The notes: generated by a model from the letters alone, not told the origin. 64,000 bases of DNA from an uncultured SAR86 cluster bacterium (GCA_902591925.1 CACJCN010000002.1:62001-126000); one strand, 5' to 3'. Counted from the first letter of the stretch, positions 41,554 through 51,816 are shown. A program made the numbers and translations.

Positions 41554-42799
41554 TTTTTTAAATCTTTTAATCAAATTAATAATTAATTTTATATTTATAT
41601 TCATAGATATATACATATCGACTCTAATCTTTTTTAGAGAAAAGCTTTTTTATACTCCTAATATTAAAAAATCAAAATATGCAAAGAAAACATTATTTAT
41701 CGATAATCAAAGTCATTTTTACTTTGAATTTGGTAATGCTAAAGCTACTGAAGAAGATACAATTCTTATGATTGGAGGAATACCCACAAATCCTATGGAG
41801 TCGATGAGTTGGCTAGCAGCTGAACTTATTAATTTAAATACTAATTTCAAAGTTTTAATATTTAATATTCCTTTCTACGAAAATCATTTTGATATTGAGT
41901 TATCAGATACATTAGCATCCACAAATGGTAAAAATCTATTTACTAATAAAATAATTGATAATAAAAAAATTAATGTGGATCATAAATACTCACATAAAAA
42001 TCAAGGAATAAAAATAAATGATTTCCTTAAGGCTCTAAATATAACTAAATGTCACTTTGTAGGTCATGATAGGGGTGCCGTAATTTTAGAATATTTTGCA
42101 ATTAATTTTCCTAGTAAAGTATTAAGTTATTCAAGAGGATCTCAAGTTTGGAATTATATTGAACCGGAATGGGAATTATTGGCACCAGATATATGTGTTG
42201 GACCTCCACACAAAATTATGACTGTGTATGAGCAACTTAGACTTCTTCTTTTTTCAGTAATTCATTTTAAAAAACCACTTGAGCTTCTATCTGATTCTTT
42301 TGAATTAAAAGCTAGCAGAGCAAAGAAAGGAACAGATTTATACGATAGATATACTCATCTAAAATATAAATCACAACTGTCATATAAAAAATATTCAGAA
42401 AAGTTTAAACATTCACTTATTCAAGGTGGTGTTTACTCCGAGGTGAAGAATAGGGCTAATCTTAGAGAAAGATTATTTCCAATCATGCAATTTCAAGGAG
42501 AAGATGAGTTTAAATATAATAATTCAGGTACATTGATTTCTGATCAGCCCTATTTTGGTATTTATAATTTATTTAGAAATGAAATAAAAGATGTTTATCC
42601 AGGTTGTATTGGCCAAGAATTTAAAAAGTATCAAAGTCAATACGTTACAGAAAAGCTTAATTATAAAGAAATCCAGTTAAAGCCAAACGCTAGGTTTTCA
42701 AAATTTTGTTTAATTCCAGATTCAGCACACTTTAATGTTGTTGAAAATCCAAAAAGTTGCGCAAATGCAATTGCAGATTTTATAAAAGAAATTAATTAG
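41543..42799 (+). CDS. Alpha/beta hydrolase (epoxide hydrolase-like), membrane-anchored
   Basis: N-terminal TM segment; CHFVGHDRGAVILEYFA nucleophile elbow; PDSAHFNVVENP catalytic His region. Confidence 0.75.
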   Translation: MINNFLNLLIKLIINFIFIFIDIYISTLIFFREKLFYTPNIKKSKYAKKTLFIDNQSHFYFEFGNAKATEEDTILMIGGIPTNPMESMSWLAAELINLNTNFKVLIFNIPFYENHFDIELSDTLASTNGKNLFTNKIIDNKKINVDHKYSHKNQGIKINDFLKALNITKCHFVGHDRGAVILEYFAINFPSKVLSYSRGSQVWNYIEPEWELLAPDICVGPPHKIMTVYEQLRLLLFSVIHFKKPLELLSDSFELKASRAKKGTDLYDRYTHLKYKSQLSYKKYSEKFKHSLIQGGVYSEVKNRANLRERLFPIMQFQGEDEFKYNNSGTLISDQPYFGIYNLFRNEIKDVYPGCIGQEFKKYQSQYVTEKLNYKEIQLKPNARFSKFCLIPDSAHFNVVENPKSCANAIADFIKEIN

Positions 42800-44351
42800 A
42801 TTTTAAATAAAATCTTACAAACAATCCAAATAATAAAATGATTAAAATAGCCAGAATAACTATTTCTTTAAAAGCCAAAATCATAATCCATACAAATAAT
42901 ATTGCATTAATAAAAGGTGAGGGCGGTTCTTTTAGTTCATAATCTCTATTTAGCCAGGGACTTCCAATAAACCTAGTTTCATCTGTAAATCTATCTCCCC
43001 ATAAAAACATCATTACAGGATCAATTTTTGGTGGATTCATCCAAATAGTCTGATTATCCATTGTGTTTTTCATTTCATTAAATACCTCTTGATATTGTTG
43101 AGATAAATCATTTGTTTCATATGGATCATTTAATATATCGTAAAGCTCATATGTTTTAGGGCCATTTGCTTGAATATTTTGGCTATAGAACAGCTTCCAT
43201 TTTCCATTAAATAGAGCTCTTTCATCATTTATAACTATATTGCCAGTATGTACATTTTTTGGTTCCTTGATATTGTTATTGATCAAGTCATCCCATCTAT
43301 CAACGCCTGTAAAAGGTGAATTATTAACTTTAATAGAGGCTGCTGATAAAAGTGTTGGTAAGAGATCCTGAGCAAAGAAAAATTGATCAGATTTTCCTCC
43401 CTCAAGTTTACCTTTCCAGTAAATTACAGCAGGCACTCTTATGCCACCCTCATATGCTGAAAGCTTACTACCCTTTAATTTACCAGCACTACCTCTTGCA
43501 GATAAAAGATCAGGTGCTATAACTTTTGCTATCGGATCAACATCAAAAACAGGCCCGTTATCACTAAAAAATACAATGATTGTTTCTTCAAGGAGTCCTG
43601 AGTTTTCAATAGCTTTAATAATTTTTCCAATTTCTCTATCTAAAGAAAAAATATTAGCAGCATATTTTCTATCATAATCATTGTCTATATTTTTAAATAA
43701 TTCAATATCACTTTCTTCAGCTTGAATAGGAGTATGAGGTGCATTAAAAGCAACATATAAAAAAAGTGGGGTAGATTCGTCTTTGTTTTCAATTATTCTT
43801 ACAGCCTCATTAGCAATGAGAGTTGTAGAATAGCCGTCTTCATAAAGAACTTCGCCGTTTTTATGCCAATCTAGCCTTCCTGAAAAACCATGATCAAAAT
43901 AACCAATACCTCCCATAAGATGACCATAAGTTGAATCAAAGCCTCTATTTATTGGTAAAAAGGCATCATCAGACATACCTAAGTGCCATTTTCCTGATAA
44001 AGCTGTTACATATCCTACATCTCTCAAGTATTCAGGCATAATTTTGTGCTCAAGCGGCATTCCGAATGATTCAACTCTTGGATTAGCAAAAGGTCGAACA
44101 ACACCATTAGCAAAGTTGTTAATACCTGTAAGCATTGATGCTCTAGTGGGACTGCATGATGGATCAGCATAAAATCGATTCATCTCTAAACCTCTAGAGG
44201 CCAAATTATCAATATTTGGTGTTGGAATCGTGCCACCATGATAAGAGACATCACCCCAGCCAAGATCATCAGTTAATATGATAACTATGTTTGGCTTATC
44301 AAGCGCTATTAAACTACATGAAAATAATAGTAAAAATGCAAATTTTTTCAT
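42792..44351 (-). CDS. Sulfatase (formylglycine-type), signal peptide plus C-terminal membrane segments
   Basis: DKPNIVIILTDDLGWGDVSYHGG; CSPTRASMLTG sulfatase signature; GKWHLGM; C-terminal hydrophobic hairpin. Confidence 0.93.
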   Translation of the reverse strand: MKKFAFLLLFSCSLIALDKPNIVIILTDDLGWGDVSYHGGTIPTPNIDNLASRGLEMNRFYADPSCSPTRASMLTGINNFANGVVRPFANPRVESFGMPLEHKIMPEYLRDVGYVTALSGKWHLGMSDDAFLPINRGFDSTYGHLMGGIGYFDHGFSGRLDWHKNGEVLYEDGYSTTLIANEAVRIIENKDESTPLFLYVAFNAPHTPIQAEESDIELFKNIDNDYDRKYAANIFSLDREIGKIIKAIENSGLLEETIIVFFSDNGPVFDVDPIAKVIAPDLLSARGSAGKLKGSKLSAYEGGIRVPAVIYWKGKLEGGKSDQFFFAQDLLPTLLSAASIKVNNSPFTGVDRWDDLINNNIKEPKNVHTGNIVINDERALFNGKWKLFYSQNIQANGPKTYELYDILNDPYETNDLSQQYQEVFNEMKNTMDNQTIWMNPPKIDPVMMFLWGDRFTDETRFIGSPWLNRDYELKEPPSPFINAILFVWIMILAFKEIVILAILIILLFGLFVRFYLKSN

Positions 44352-44382
44352 TATTCTATTATATAACCTTATTGATATTTTT

Positions 44383-44395
44383 AGTCATATGGATA
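44383..44395. promoter_or_regulatory. Recurrent motif AGTCATATGGATA (candidate operator or promoter element)
   Basis: Between divergent sulfatase and DUF1330 genes; 32 bp upstream of the minus-strand start at 44351. Confidence 0.35.
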
Positions 44396-44425
44396 AACTT
44401 ACATAAGTGTTTTTAAGGAGTAAAA

Positions 44426-44737
44426 ATGGCAAAAATTAATGTTTTTATAGTGGTAAATTTAACTATAAATGATGCAGAAGAATACAGGATTTATGAAAAA
44501 GGATTTTTTCCAATTTTAAAAAAACATAATGGAACTTTTATTACATATGATGATTCGCCAGATGTGCTTGAGGGACCAAAACCTTTACCTGGGAGAGTGA
44601 TTATTTTTACTTTCCCATCCGAAGATGATGCTAACAATTGGTGGAATGATATGGATTATCAAGAATTAAGTAAACATAGAAGGGCAGCAACGAATGCAAC
44701 TATTCAACGTATTAAGGGATTGCCTCCAAGAGAATAA
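44426..44737 (+). CDS. DUF1330 domain-containing protein
   Basis: Short dimeric alpha+beta barrel pattern: YEKGFFPILKKHNGTFITYDDSPDVLEG...RVIIFTFPSEDDANNWWND. AGGAG upstream. Confidence 0.8.
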   Translation: MAKINVFIVVNLTINDAEEYRIYEKGFFPILKKHNGTFITYDDSPDVLEGPKPLPGRVIIFTFPSEDDANNWWNDMDYQELSKHRRAATNATIQRIKGLPPRE

Positions 44738-45279
44738 TGATTGATTACCTAAGAATACAGAAAATTATTCACTGGTTAATGGCTATTATCATAATGCTTG
44801 ATTTAAATATTGCTCAAAAATTTGGAGGTGAAATGCAACTTTTGGATCGTTTAGAATCAAGAGTAGATCACGCAACAGCAGGCATGATAGTTACTTTTTT
44901 ATTTGTTTTAAGAATAATATTAAGATATAGGTATGGAGCACCAAGTCTCCCACAAACTATGCCACTGTGGCAAACACATTTAGCTAAATTAGGGCACTTT
45001 GGTCTCTATTTTCTTATGGGATTACTAATTATATCTGGAATAACAACAGCAAATTTTACTAGTGACCCAATTGTGGTATTTGGTTTATTTAATTTATCTT
45101 CAGAAGTAGACAATTTATATATGTTTGAGTTAATTCGAGGCATTCATGAATTCGCAACAAACGCTATAATTGCTCTAATAATTATTCATATACTTGCTGC
45201 CATTTATCATCACTTTATTATAAAAGATGATACTACCAAAAATATGCTTAAATTTTGGACAAGAAAATCTTTGAGATGA
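44737..45279 (+). CDS. Cytochrome b561 family protein
   Basis: QKIIHWLMAIIIMLDL, RVDHATAGMIV, LAKLGHFGLYFLMGLLIISG; multi-TM with spaced His. Start overlaps the previous stop (TAATG). Confidence 0.85.
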   Translation: MIDYLRIQKIIHWLMAIIIMLDLNIAQKFGGEMQLLDRLESRVDHATAGMIVTFLFVLRIILRYRYGAPSLPQTMPLWQTHLAKLGHFGLYFLMGLLIISGITTANFTSDPIVVFGLFNLSSEVDNLYMFELIRGIHEFATNAIIALIIIHILAAIYHHFIIKDDTTKNMLKFWTRKSLR

Positions 45280-45749
45280 TAGTTCAGAGTCAATTAGAGA
45301 TAAATAAAGAGTCTAATACAGTTATTGATTTAATTAAAAGTAAAAGTAATCTTGAAAAATTTCATCCATTCTGTAAAAAAAATATTGTAGTTAAATGGAA
45401 AGGTAAAAATTCTGAAGATATAGTTATTTATCATAATAATAAACAATATGTAAGAAAATTTACTGAATGGCATCAAAGTGGTTATAAGCTTGAGATATTT
45501 GAAGATAGAAAACTTGCAGATATTTCATGGAATGTTAAAGATTTAAATAACAAATCTATTATTAAAATCACAGCAAAACCTTATCTACCATATAAATATA
45601 GATTTATTAATGTAATAGTATTCAATCTATATGTTAAATACGTTCTGCAAAGTTACTTAAATTCAGTTGTAAAAGGGCTTAAATATTACCTAGAAACTAA
45701 TAAAACTGTATCAGATAATCAATTCGGTAGACATATTTGGTATTCCTGA
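45276..45749 (+). CDS. Hypothetical protein, possible SRPBCC/START-like fold
   Basis: ATGA overlap with the b561 stop; INKESNTVIDLIKSKSNLEKFHPFCKKN...VKWKGKNSEDIVIYHN. Fold call is weak. Confidence 0.5.
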   Translation: MIVQSQLEINKESNTVIDLIKSKSNLEKFHPFCKKNIVVKWKGKNSEDIVIYHNNKQYVRKFTEWHQSGYKLEIFEDRKLADISWNVKDLNNKSIIKITAKPYLPYKYRFINVIVFNLYVKYVLQSYLNSVVKGLKYYLETNKTVSDNQFGRHIWYS

Positions 45750-45854
45750 TATATTATTTAACATAATATATATTATGCGAAGTTATATATTTGTATTTGA
45801 TATGTCCCTATCCTATACTCAACACTCATATAGACTTTTTATAGTTATAAAAAT

Positions 45855-46121
45855 ATGGAAAACAACGAAATTATCTACCTTTGCATGGTTATATTTACAT
45901 GTTATGGCTTTAATTTAGCTCAAGGATTAAGAGCTGCAATCAATAGAGGTGACACAGTAAGAATCACTCCCAAGATATTATGTTCTGTTTTTTGTATATC
46001 TGTTTCAATAATTGCAATAAATATTATGATAGGTTCGCCCTTTTCTTCATTAATAATTTATCTACATGTATTAATAATAATTTTTCAATCTGCTATGATT
46101 TGGTACTCGAAACCAGACTAA
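45855..46121 (+). CDS. Small multi-pass membrane protein of unknown function (paralogous to 59741-60121)
   Basis: 88 aa; MVIFTCYGFNLAQGLRAA...KILCSVFCISV...GSPFSSL...SAMIWYSK shares blocks with the ORF at 59741. Confidence 0.75.
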   Translation: MENNEIIYLCMVIFTCYGFNLAQGLRAAINRGDTVRITPKILCSVFCISVSIIAINIMIGSPFSSLIIYLHVLIIIFQSAMIWYSKPD

Positions 46122-47072
46122 CTATTCAACAGAACTTCTAATAATTTCTAAGTCTTTTGTTAAAACACTACCTATTGCGGTATGAGATAAGTTTTGTCTT
46201 GAAATCCCAATGATCTCAGCTATTGTTTCTGCTGCATATATGCCTGTACAGTGACCGCCCATAAATTTAGTCATACCATTATTTTTAAGCCAGTTTGCAG
46301 TTTTAATTATAGTATTATCATCAGCTTGAAATAAATGAAAGCCGCCAATAGCACCATAAACAGGTACATCTTTTATTTCCTGCAGTTTTTTTGCGGTATT
46401 GATTATCCCAGAATGTCCACAACCGGACATCATAATCCAACCTTTATCAGTTAACATACCAACAGATTGATCATCTTTTATAATATCTGGTACTTTAAAC
46501 TCTTTATCTACATATAAGCCTTTGGGACCATTATAATATTCAATTTTTCTATCTACCGTTCCTGTTGCATATATATTTTTTGCGACCATTTTATAATCAT
46601 CTAGGATTATGAATTTTATACCCTCCTCCTCAGCTACTTTTTTAAATTCAAGAGAATCATCAAAGTTTCCAGGACCTTCTTTAGTTCCATCTTTTTTGTA
46701 TCTTTGATCAAAAAATCCTCTCGCAACATAAACCTTACTAAATGCATCTTTATTAATATCTTTAAAAGTTTTTCTTAATTTAATAAGACCCCCAGTATGA
46801 TCACTATGAAAATGACTTAAAACAACTTTATTAACTTTTGAGAGATCTTTATTTAGTACTTTAGCGTTATGTAAAACAGTATCTTCATGAAAGCCAGTAT
46901 CAAAAAGTATAGATTCGTTATCACTTTCATAAAGCGCTGAAAAACTCCATTCTCCAAAACCTCCAAAATTAGAAATATTCGTTGCTAATACTGTAATTTG
47001 ATACTCAGCATTAATGGCTGCTGATAATAAAAGAAAAAAGAATTTTATATGTTTGAATGTTTTGGACCACAT
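46122..47072 (-). CDS. MBL fold metallohydrolase, exported
   Basis: LSHFHSDHTGGL (HxHxDH), MSGCGHSGIINTAK, GGFHLFQADD; signal peptide. Confidence 0.88.
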   Translation of the reverse strand: MWSKTFKHIKFFFLLLSAAINAEYQITVLATNISNFGGFGEWSFSALYESDNESILFDTGFHEDTVLHNAKVLNKDLSKVNKVVLSHFHSDHTGGLIKLRKTFKDINKDAFSKVYVARGFFDQRYKKDGTKEGPGNFDDSLEFKKVAEEEGIKFIILDDYKMVAKNIYATGTVDRKIEYYNGPKGLYVDKEFKVPDIIKDDQSVGMLTDKGWIMMSGCGHSGIINTAKKLQEIKDVPVYGAIGGFHLFQADDNTIIKTANWLKNNGMTKFMGGHCTGIYAAETIAEIIGISRQNLSHTAIGSVLTKDLEIIRSSVE

Positions 47073-47350
47073 AATATTACCTTAATGCTTTGTGCTCCAC
47101 CCTCTAGAAGTGGATCTAATTGTGTAAGCAACCCTGTTTCAACTCTCCAGTTAAGATACTTTGCTTGATGATCGAGAGTTTCCCAATCTTCAATTAGGTG
47201 AATTGTATTAGTAGAATCTTCAATGTAAGTATCAACAGAAATGCATCCATCATAACTTCTTGTATCAGGTAATGCTTCTGTCATTGCGTTCTTCAGCGCA
47301 TCTAACATATTTTCTTTTGCTGGAAATGAAACAATAACTAAGTTTTTCAT
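47045..47350 (-). CDS. Antibiotic biosynthesis monooxygenase-type (ABM/YgiN-like) protein
   Basis: NMLDALKNAMTEALPDTRSYDGCISVDTYIEDSTNTIHLIEDWETLDHQAKYLNWR. Confidence 0.85.
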   Translation of the reverse strand: MKNLVIVSFPAKENMLDALKNAMTEALPDTRSYDGCISVDTYIEDSTNTIHLIEDWETLDHQAKYLNWRVETGLLTQLDPLLEGGAQSIKVILCGPKHSNI

Positions 47351-47359
47351 AGTTATCTC

Positions 47360-48856
47360 CTATTTAACAAAACTCGTAACTTCATTTAAAAACTTATCAA
47401 ACGAAGGTTGATGGTTATACATCATATGGCCAGATTCAAACTCAGAAAATATTACTCTAGACATATCGACTGAGTTATCATTCATAAAGTTTTCAGCTGT
47501 AAAGCATGGAGTAGCAAGATCATAAAGTCCACATGAAACATATACTTTAAAATCTTTATTGTATCTTTGAGCTCTAGCAATATGAGGAACTGTATTTACA
47601 TATCCAAAATCATTGCCCTTCCATTGTTGCGGATGTTTCCAACTATAAAAAACTTTTGAATCACCACTCTGATATAACATTTCCATTTCAACACCGATTT
47701 CACTAAACCAGGTATGAATAGCTGTTACATATGCAGACATGAAACCCTCACTCGAAACATCTGTATCCGAATATTGACCACCTGATATATAATCAGAATT
47801 CTTATATCGCGAATCTAGTCTTCCTACTGAAAATCCTTCGTCTCTTAATAATTCTTTTCTAAAGCTTGATGGATCAACTCTCATATTAAAATCCTGAACA
47901 AATCTTTCACTTAAACCAGTAAAAAAAGAATATTTTTCCATAATTTTATTTCTTTCATCATCTCCAATCCTTGAACCCTTCAAAAGTGCAGGCCCATATT
48001 CATTTAAGCTAAACTCTTTTGAATCATTATAAAATTCAGTCAAAGTTTTATCAGTATCTATCTTTCCGTGATAATATGCTGTTGCCGCATAAGACGGTAA
48101 AAATCCATAATGAGGACTATTATTACCAGGATGAAAGACTAGATATTGATAGTCTGATGCAGGCGCCACCATTAATAATCCATTAATTTCTATTGGCGTA
48201 ATATCACCTGATCTTAATTCAGATATCAACAATGGGCCTCTAATACCTCCGTAACTCTCTCCTAAAATATATCTTGGAGAATTCCATCTTTTACTATCAG
48301 TTATCCAACGTCTAATAAATTCTGCAATAATTTTTGGATCCTCGTTTACACCCCAAAACTCTTCTCCCTTATGACACCCAATTGCTCTACTGTAACCAGT
48401 ACCAACTGGATCAATAAAAACTAAATCTGCATCGCTGAGTGGAGATAATTTATTATCTACAATGTTATATGGTGGAGCACCATCATCGGTAGCATCACTA
48501 GGAACTTTTATAACTTTTGGCCCTAAAACACCCATATGAAGCCACAATGAGGCTGAACCAGGACCACCATTAAAGCTAAATATAACCGGTCTGTTAATAT
48601 TTGAATCTTTTGCTATATATTCTGTATAGAAAAAAGATGCCATAGGTAAGTTAGGATTATCTTTTTCATAGATAATTTTTTCTTTCAAACTTGCTTCATA
48701 TTCAATTTTTTTACCATTGAATATGCCATTAAAGGAATTTGAAAAAGTTCTTTCAACTAACTTATCTTTTGTAATCTCCTTGCATTTATCATCGGCAATT
48801 AAATGATCATCAGCAATTAATGAAAATGAAAAAAACAATATATATAGGTAGCGCAT
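47360..48856 (-). CDS. S10 family serine carboxypeptidase-like peptidase
   Basis: SFNGGPGSASLWLHMG, YILGESYGGIRGPLL, CGLYDLATP, ESGHMMYNHQPS; signal peptide. Confidence 0.92.
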   Translation of the reverse strand: MRYLYILFFSFSLIADDHLIADDKCKEITKDKLVERTFSNSFNGIFNGKKIEYEASLKEKIIYEKDNPNLPMASFFYTEYIAKDSNINRPVIFSFNGGPGSASLWLHMGVLGPKVIKVPSDATDDGAPPYNIVDNKLSPLSDADLVFIDPVGTGYSRAIGCHKGEEFWGVNEDPKIIAEFIRRWITDSKRWNSPRYILGESYGGIRGPLLISELRSGDITPIEINGLLMVAPASDYQYLVFHPGNNSPHYGFLPSYAATAYYHGKIDTDKTLTEFYNDSKEFSLNEYGPALLKGSRIGDDERNKIMEKYSFFTGLSERFVQDFNMRVDPSSFRKELLRDEGFSVGRLDSRYKNSDYISGGQYSDTDVSSEGFMSAYVTAIHTWFSEIGVEMEMLYQSGDSKVFYSWKHPQQWKGNDFGYVNTVPHIARAQRYNKDFKVYVSCGLYDLATPCFTAENFMNDNSVDMSRVIFSEFESGHMMYNHQPSFDKFLNEVTSFVK

Positions 48857-48972
48857 TTAAAATTTCTCCATATTTAAATATATTTAATTATTGTCTATAT
48901 TTTATCTATTAAACTATACTTTTATCATAAGAATTACAAATAAACTTTAATGACTCAAACGGAGCCTGATAA

Positions 48973-51816
48973 ATGCTTAAACTATTACTAATCACTATAT
49001 TATCCACAAATCTCTTATCATCCACATTGATGGAACCTACATCATTTTCAAAAGATCTTTATAAAGAAAATATACTTGATGGTTCTTATAATGATGATAT
49101 TGATCATCCAAACAAATTTTTAGATTTTAAAATTGGTGAGCGTGTTGCAACACCTGAGCAAATTTCTGAAGCGATATTAAGTTGGGCTAATCAATCAAAC
49201 CGAATGATAGTAAAAGAATATGCTAAAAGTCATGAAGGACGTCCTTTATATGCATTATTTATTTCGTCTCCATCAAATTTAGCCAAATTAGATGAAATTA
49301 AAAAAAATGTAAATTTACTTGCTGATGGAGAAAATACAAATGCAAATAAGGCTAGAGCTTTAATAAATGATCTACCTGCAATTGCGTGGATGGCCTACTC
49401 TATTCACGGGAATGAAACTTCTGGAGCAGATGCAGCTTTGGCTAGCATTTATCATTTTATTGCCAGCAATGATGAAGAAACTATAGATATGTTAGACAAT
49501 ATGTTAATAATTATTGATCCATTAATGAATCCTGATGGTCGTGCAAGATTTGCAAAAACATTGGAGCAATATCGTGGAACAGCCCCAAATTATGACGATC
49601 AATCTCTTATTCATACAGGAGATTGGCCATACGGCAGAACAAATCATTATTTTTTTGATTTAAATAGAGATTGGATATATGTAACACAACCTGAAACTCG
49701 AGGTCGAGTTAAATTAATAAATGAATGGAAGCCTCAAATACTTGTCGATGCTCATGAAATGGGTCCACAAGACACATTTATGACTGGCCCACCTAGAGAA
49801 CCAATAAATAAAAATATAGATAGAGATTTAATAAAATGGGGTAATGTTTTTGCTCAAGATCAAGGTAATGCATTTGATGAGAGGAACTGGAGATTCTATA
49901 CAGGTGAATGGCATGAAGATCTCTATCCAGGATACTCATTTTATGTCCAATTTAGAGGTACTCTTGGTATTCTTTATGAACAATCCAGAATGGCTGAAGA
50001 TGGTGTAAAAAGACCTGAGGGAACCATTCAATCTTATAAAGAATCTGTTCATCATCAATATGTCAGCACAATGGTGAATTTAAGAACTCTTAAAGAAAAT
50101 TCAAAAGCAATGTATAGAGATTTTTGGGAGGGAAGAAAATATAATGTATCCAAAGATAGTAAATATGCTAATCAAACTTTCGTAATTTTACCAACAGAAA
50201 ATGTAGGTAGATTAAAAACATTAATTGAAAAGTTACAATTCCAAGGTATAGAACTTTATAAAAATAATAAGCCTATCTTAGTAAAGAATGTATTAAAACA
50301 ATCTGGTGATATTGATGATAATTTTTCAATTCCTGTAGGAAGTCTAATTATCCCCAATAGACAAGCTGAAGCTCCAATTATAGCTGCAATGCTTGAGTTC
50401 GATGCAAAAATCGATGAATCAGTTCTTGTAAAAGAAAAACAAGCGAATTTAAGAGATGGATCATCAATTATGTATGATACAACAGCCTTCAATCTTACAA
50501 TGATGTACGGTTTGCCAAGTATAACTGTTCCAGAAAATATAACTAATAACCTATCTCCATGGGAATTTAATCAAACTAACTATGAGATTGATAAAGATGC
50601 ATTAATGTGGTCCGTTGATGGCAATGACGATCGCTCAGTGGCATTTGCAGCTCGATTAATGGAACTCGGTGTTCAAGTGAGGATTATTAATAAGGCGACT
50701 TCTCTGTCAGGTCACGAATTATCAAGAGGTAGTGTTGTTGTTTTAGGTATGGATAATCCTCTTATGACTGATTTACATATTTTAGTTGAAAAGATTGCTA
50801 GAAATTTAGAACTGTCTGTTGTTTCAATTGAATCAGGATTTGGTCCTGAAGAATTACCTGATTGGGGTGGTGAACACTTTAATTTGCTAGAAAGACCGAA
50901 GGTTGCAATTTTAAGTCATGAAGGATTTAATTCTTATGATGTTGGTGTAAGTTGGTGGTCAATTGACCATCATTTAGGTATCAGGCATAGCCAAATAAAT
51001 ATATCTATTGTTAATTATGCTGATTTGAGACGTTACAACACAATCATAATTCCAAGTGGTGGAAGCTTAACAAAAAATAATAAAACAATGCTAACTGATT
51101 GGGTAAAACAAGGTGGAACACTTATTGCTCATAATGGTAGTGTGAGAGCACTAACTAATGAAGAAGGAGTTGGGAACGTCAAACAGATTCAAAATAGTTT
51201 TGATAAAAGTAATAATTTCAATATTGATTTACAGAGAGAAATATATGCATTAAGTGATGAAATTGATTATGAATCTGTATTGGGTAACAAAGTAAATACA
51301 GAAATTTCTTATCCATGGGAAACATCAAAGAAAAAACTATCACAAAAGGAATTAGAAGATAGAGATAAGTGGCAATCATTATTTATGCCTTCAGGATCTT
51401 TTGTAGGAGCTAGAACTGATCAAAAACACTGGTTAACTTTTGGATCTACTGAAATACTTCCAGTTTTATATAGTAACTACCCTGTTTTAATGACAGATAA
51501 GAATTCTCAAGCAGCTGTAAGAATTGGCGAAATAATAGATTCACCTGAAAATAATGAAGTTAAGGTATTAAATTGGTCAACTATTCCTGCTGGTAAAGAT
51601 ATAAATATTAGAATGAGTGGTTTAGTATGGCCGGAGGCCGCTCAAAGAATTGCTAACTCAGCATATGTTACAAGAGAAAGACTTGGAAGTGGACAAGTAA
51701 TTCTGTTCTCAGGAGAACCAAATTTTAGAGGATCTACTTTAGGAACAAACAGGTTATGGTTAAATGCTGTGGTATATGGAGCAGGATTAGGTACTAGTAA
51801 AAAAATTAACCTTTAA
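48973..51816 (+). CDS. M14 family zinc carboxypeptidase
   Basis: AYSIHGNETSGADAAL (HxxE), IIDPLMNPDGRARF, VDAHEMG; signal peptide. Confidence 0.9.
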   Translation: MLKLLLITILSTNLLSSTLMEPTSFSKDLYKENILDGSYNDDIDHPNKFLDFKIGERVATPEQISEAILSWANQSNRMIVKEYAKSHEGRPLYALFISSPSNLAKLDEIKKNVNLLADGENTNANKARALINDLPAIAWMAYSIHGNETSGADAALASIYHFIASNDEETIDMLDNMLIIIDPLMNPDGRARFAKTLEQYRGTAPNYDDQSLIHTGDWPYGRTNHYFFDLNRDWIYVTQPETRGRVKLINEWKPQILVDAHEMGPQDTFMTGPPREPINKNIDRDLIKWGNVFAQDQGNAFDERNWRFYTGEWHEDLYPGYSFYVQFRGTLGILYEQSRMAEDGVKRPEGTIQSYKESVHHQYVSTMVNLRTLKENSKAMYRDFWEGRKYNVSKDSKYANQTFVILPTENVGRLKTLIEKLQFQGIELYKNNKPILVKNVLKQSGDIDDNFSIPVGSLIIPNRQAEAPIIAAMLEFDAKIDESVLVKEKQANLRDGSSIMYDTTAFNLTMMYGLPSITVPENITNNLSPWEFNQTNYEIDKDALMWSVDGNDDRSVAFAARLMELGVQVRIINKATSLSGHELSRGSVVVLGMDNPLMTDLHILVEKIARNLELSVVSIESGFGPEELPDWGGEHFNLLERPKVAILSHEGFNSYDVGVSWWSIDHHLGIRHSQINISIVNYADLRRYNTIIIPSGGSLTKNNKTMLTDWVKQGGTLIAHNGSVRALTNEEGVGNVKQIQNSFDKSNNFNIDLQREIYALSDEIDYESVLGNKVNTEISYPWETSKKKLSQKELEDRDKWQSLFMPSGSFVGARTDQKHWLTFGSTEILPVLYSNYPVLMTDKNSQAAVRIGEIIDSPENNEVKVLNWSTIPAGKDINIRMSGLVWPEAAQRIANSAYVTRERLGSGQVILFSGEPNFRGSTLGTNRLWLNAVVYGAGLGTSKKINL

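Noticed and set aside
45749-45771. AT-only inverted repeat ATATATTAT/ATAATATAT after the SRPBCC-like gene
   Set aside because: Perfect 9-bp arms, but wholly A/T in an AT-rich genome and lacking a following T-run; could be chance.
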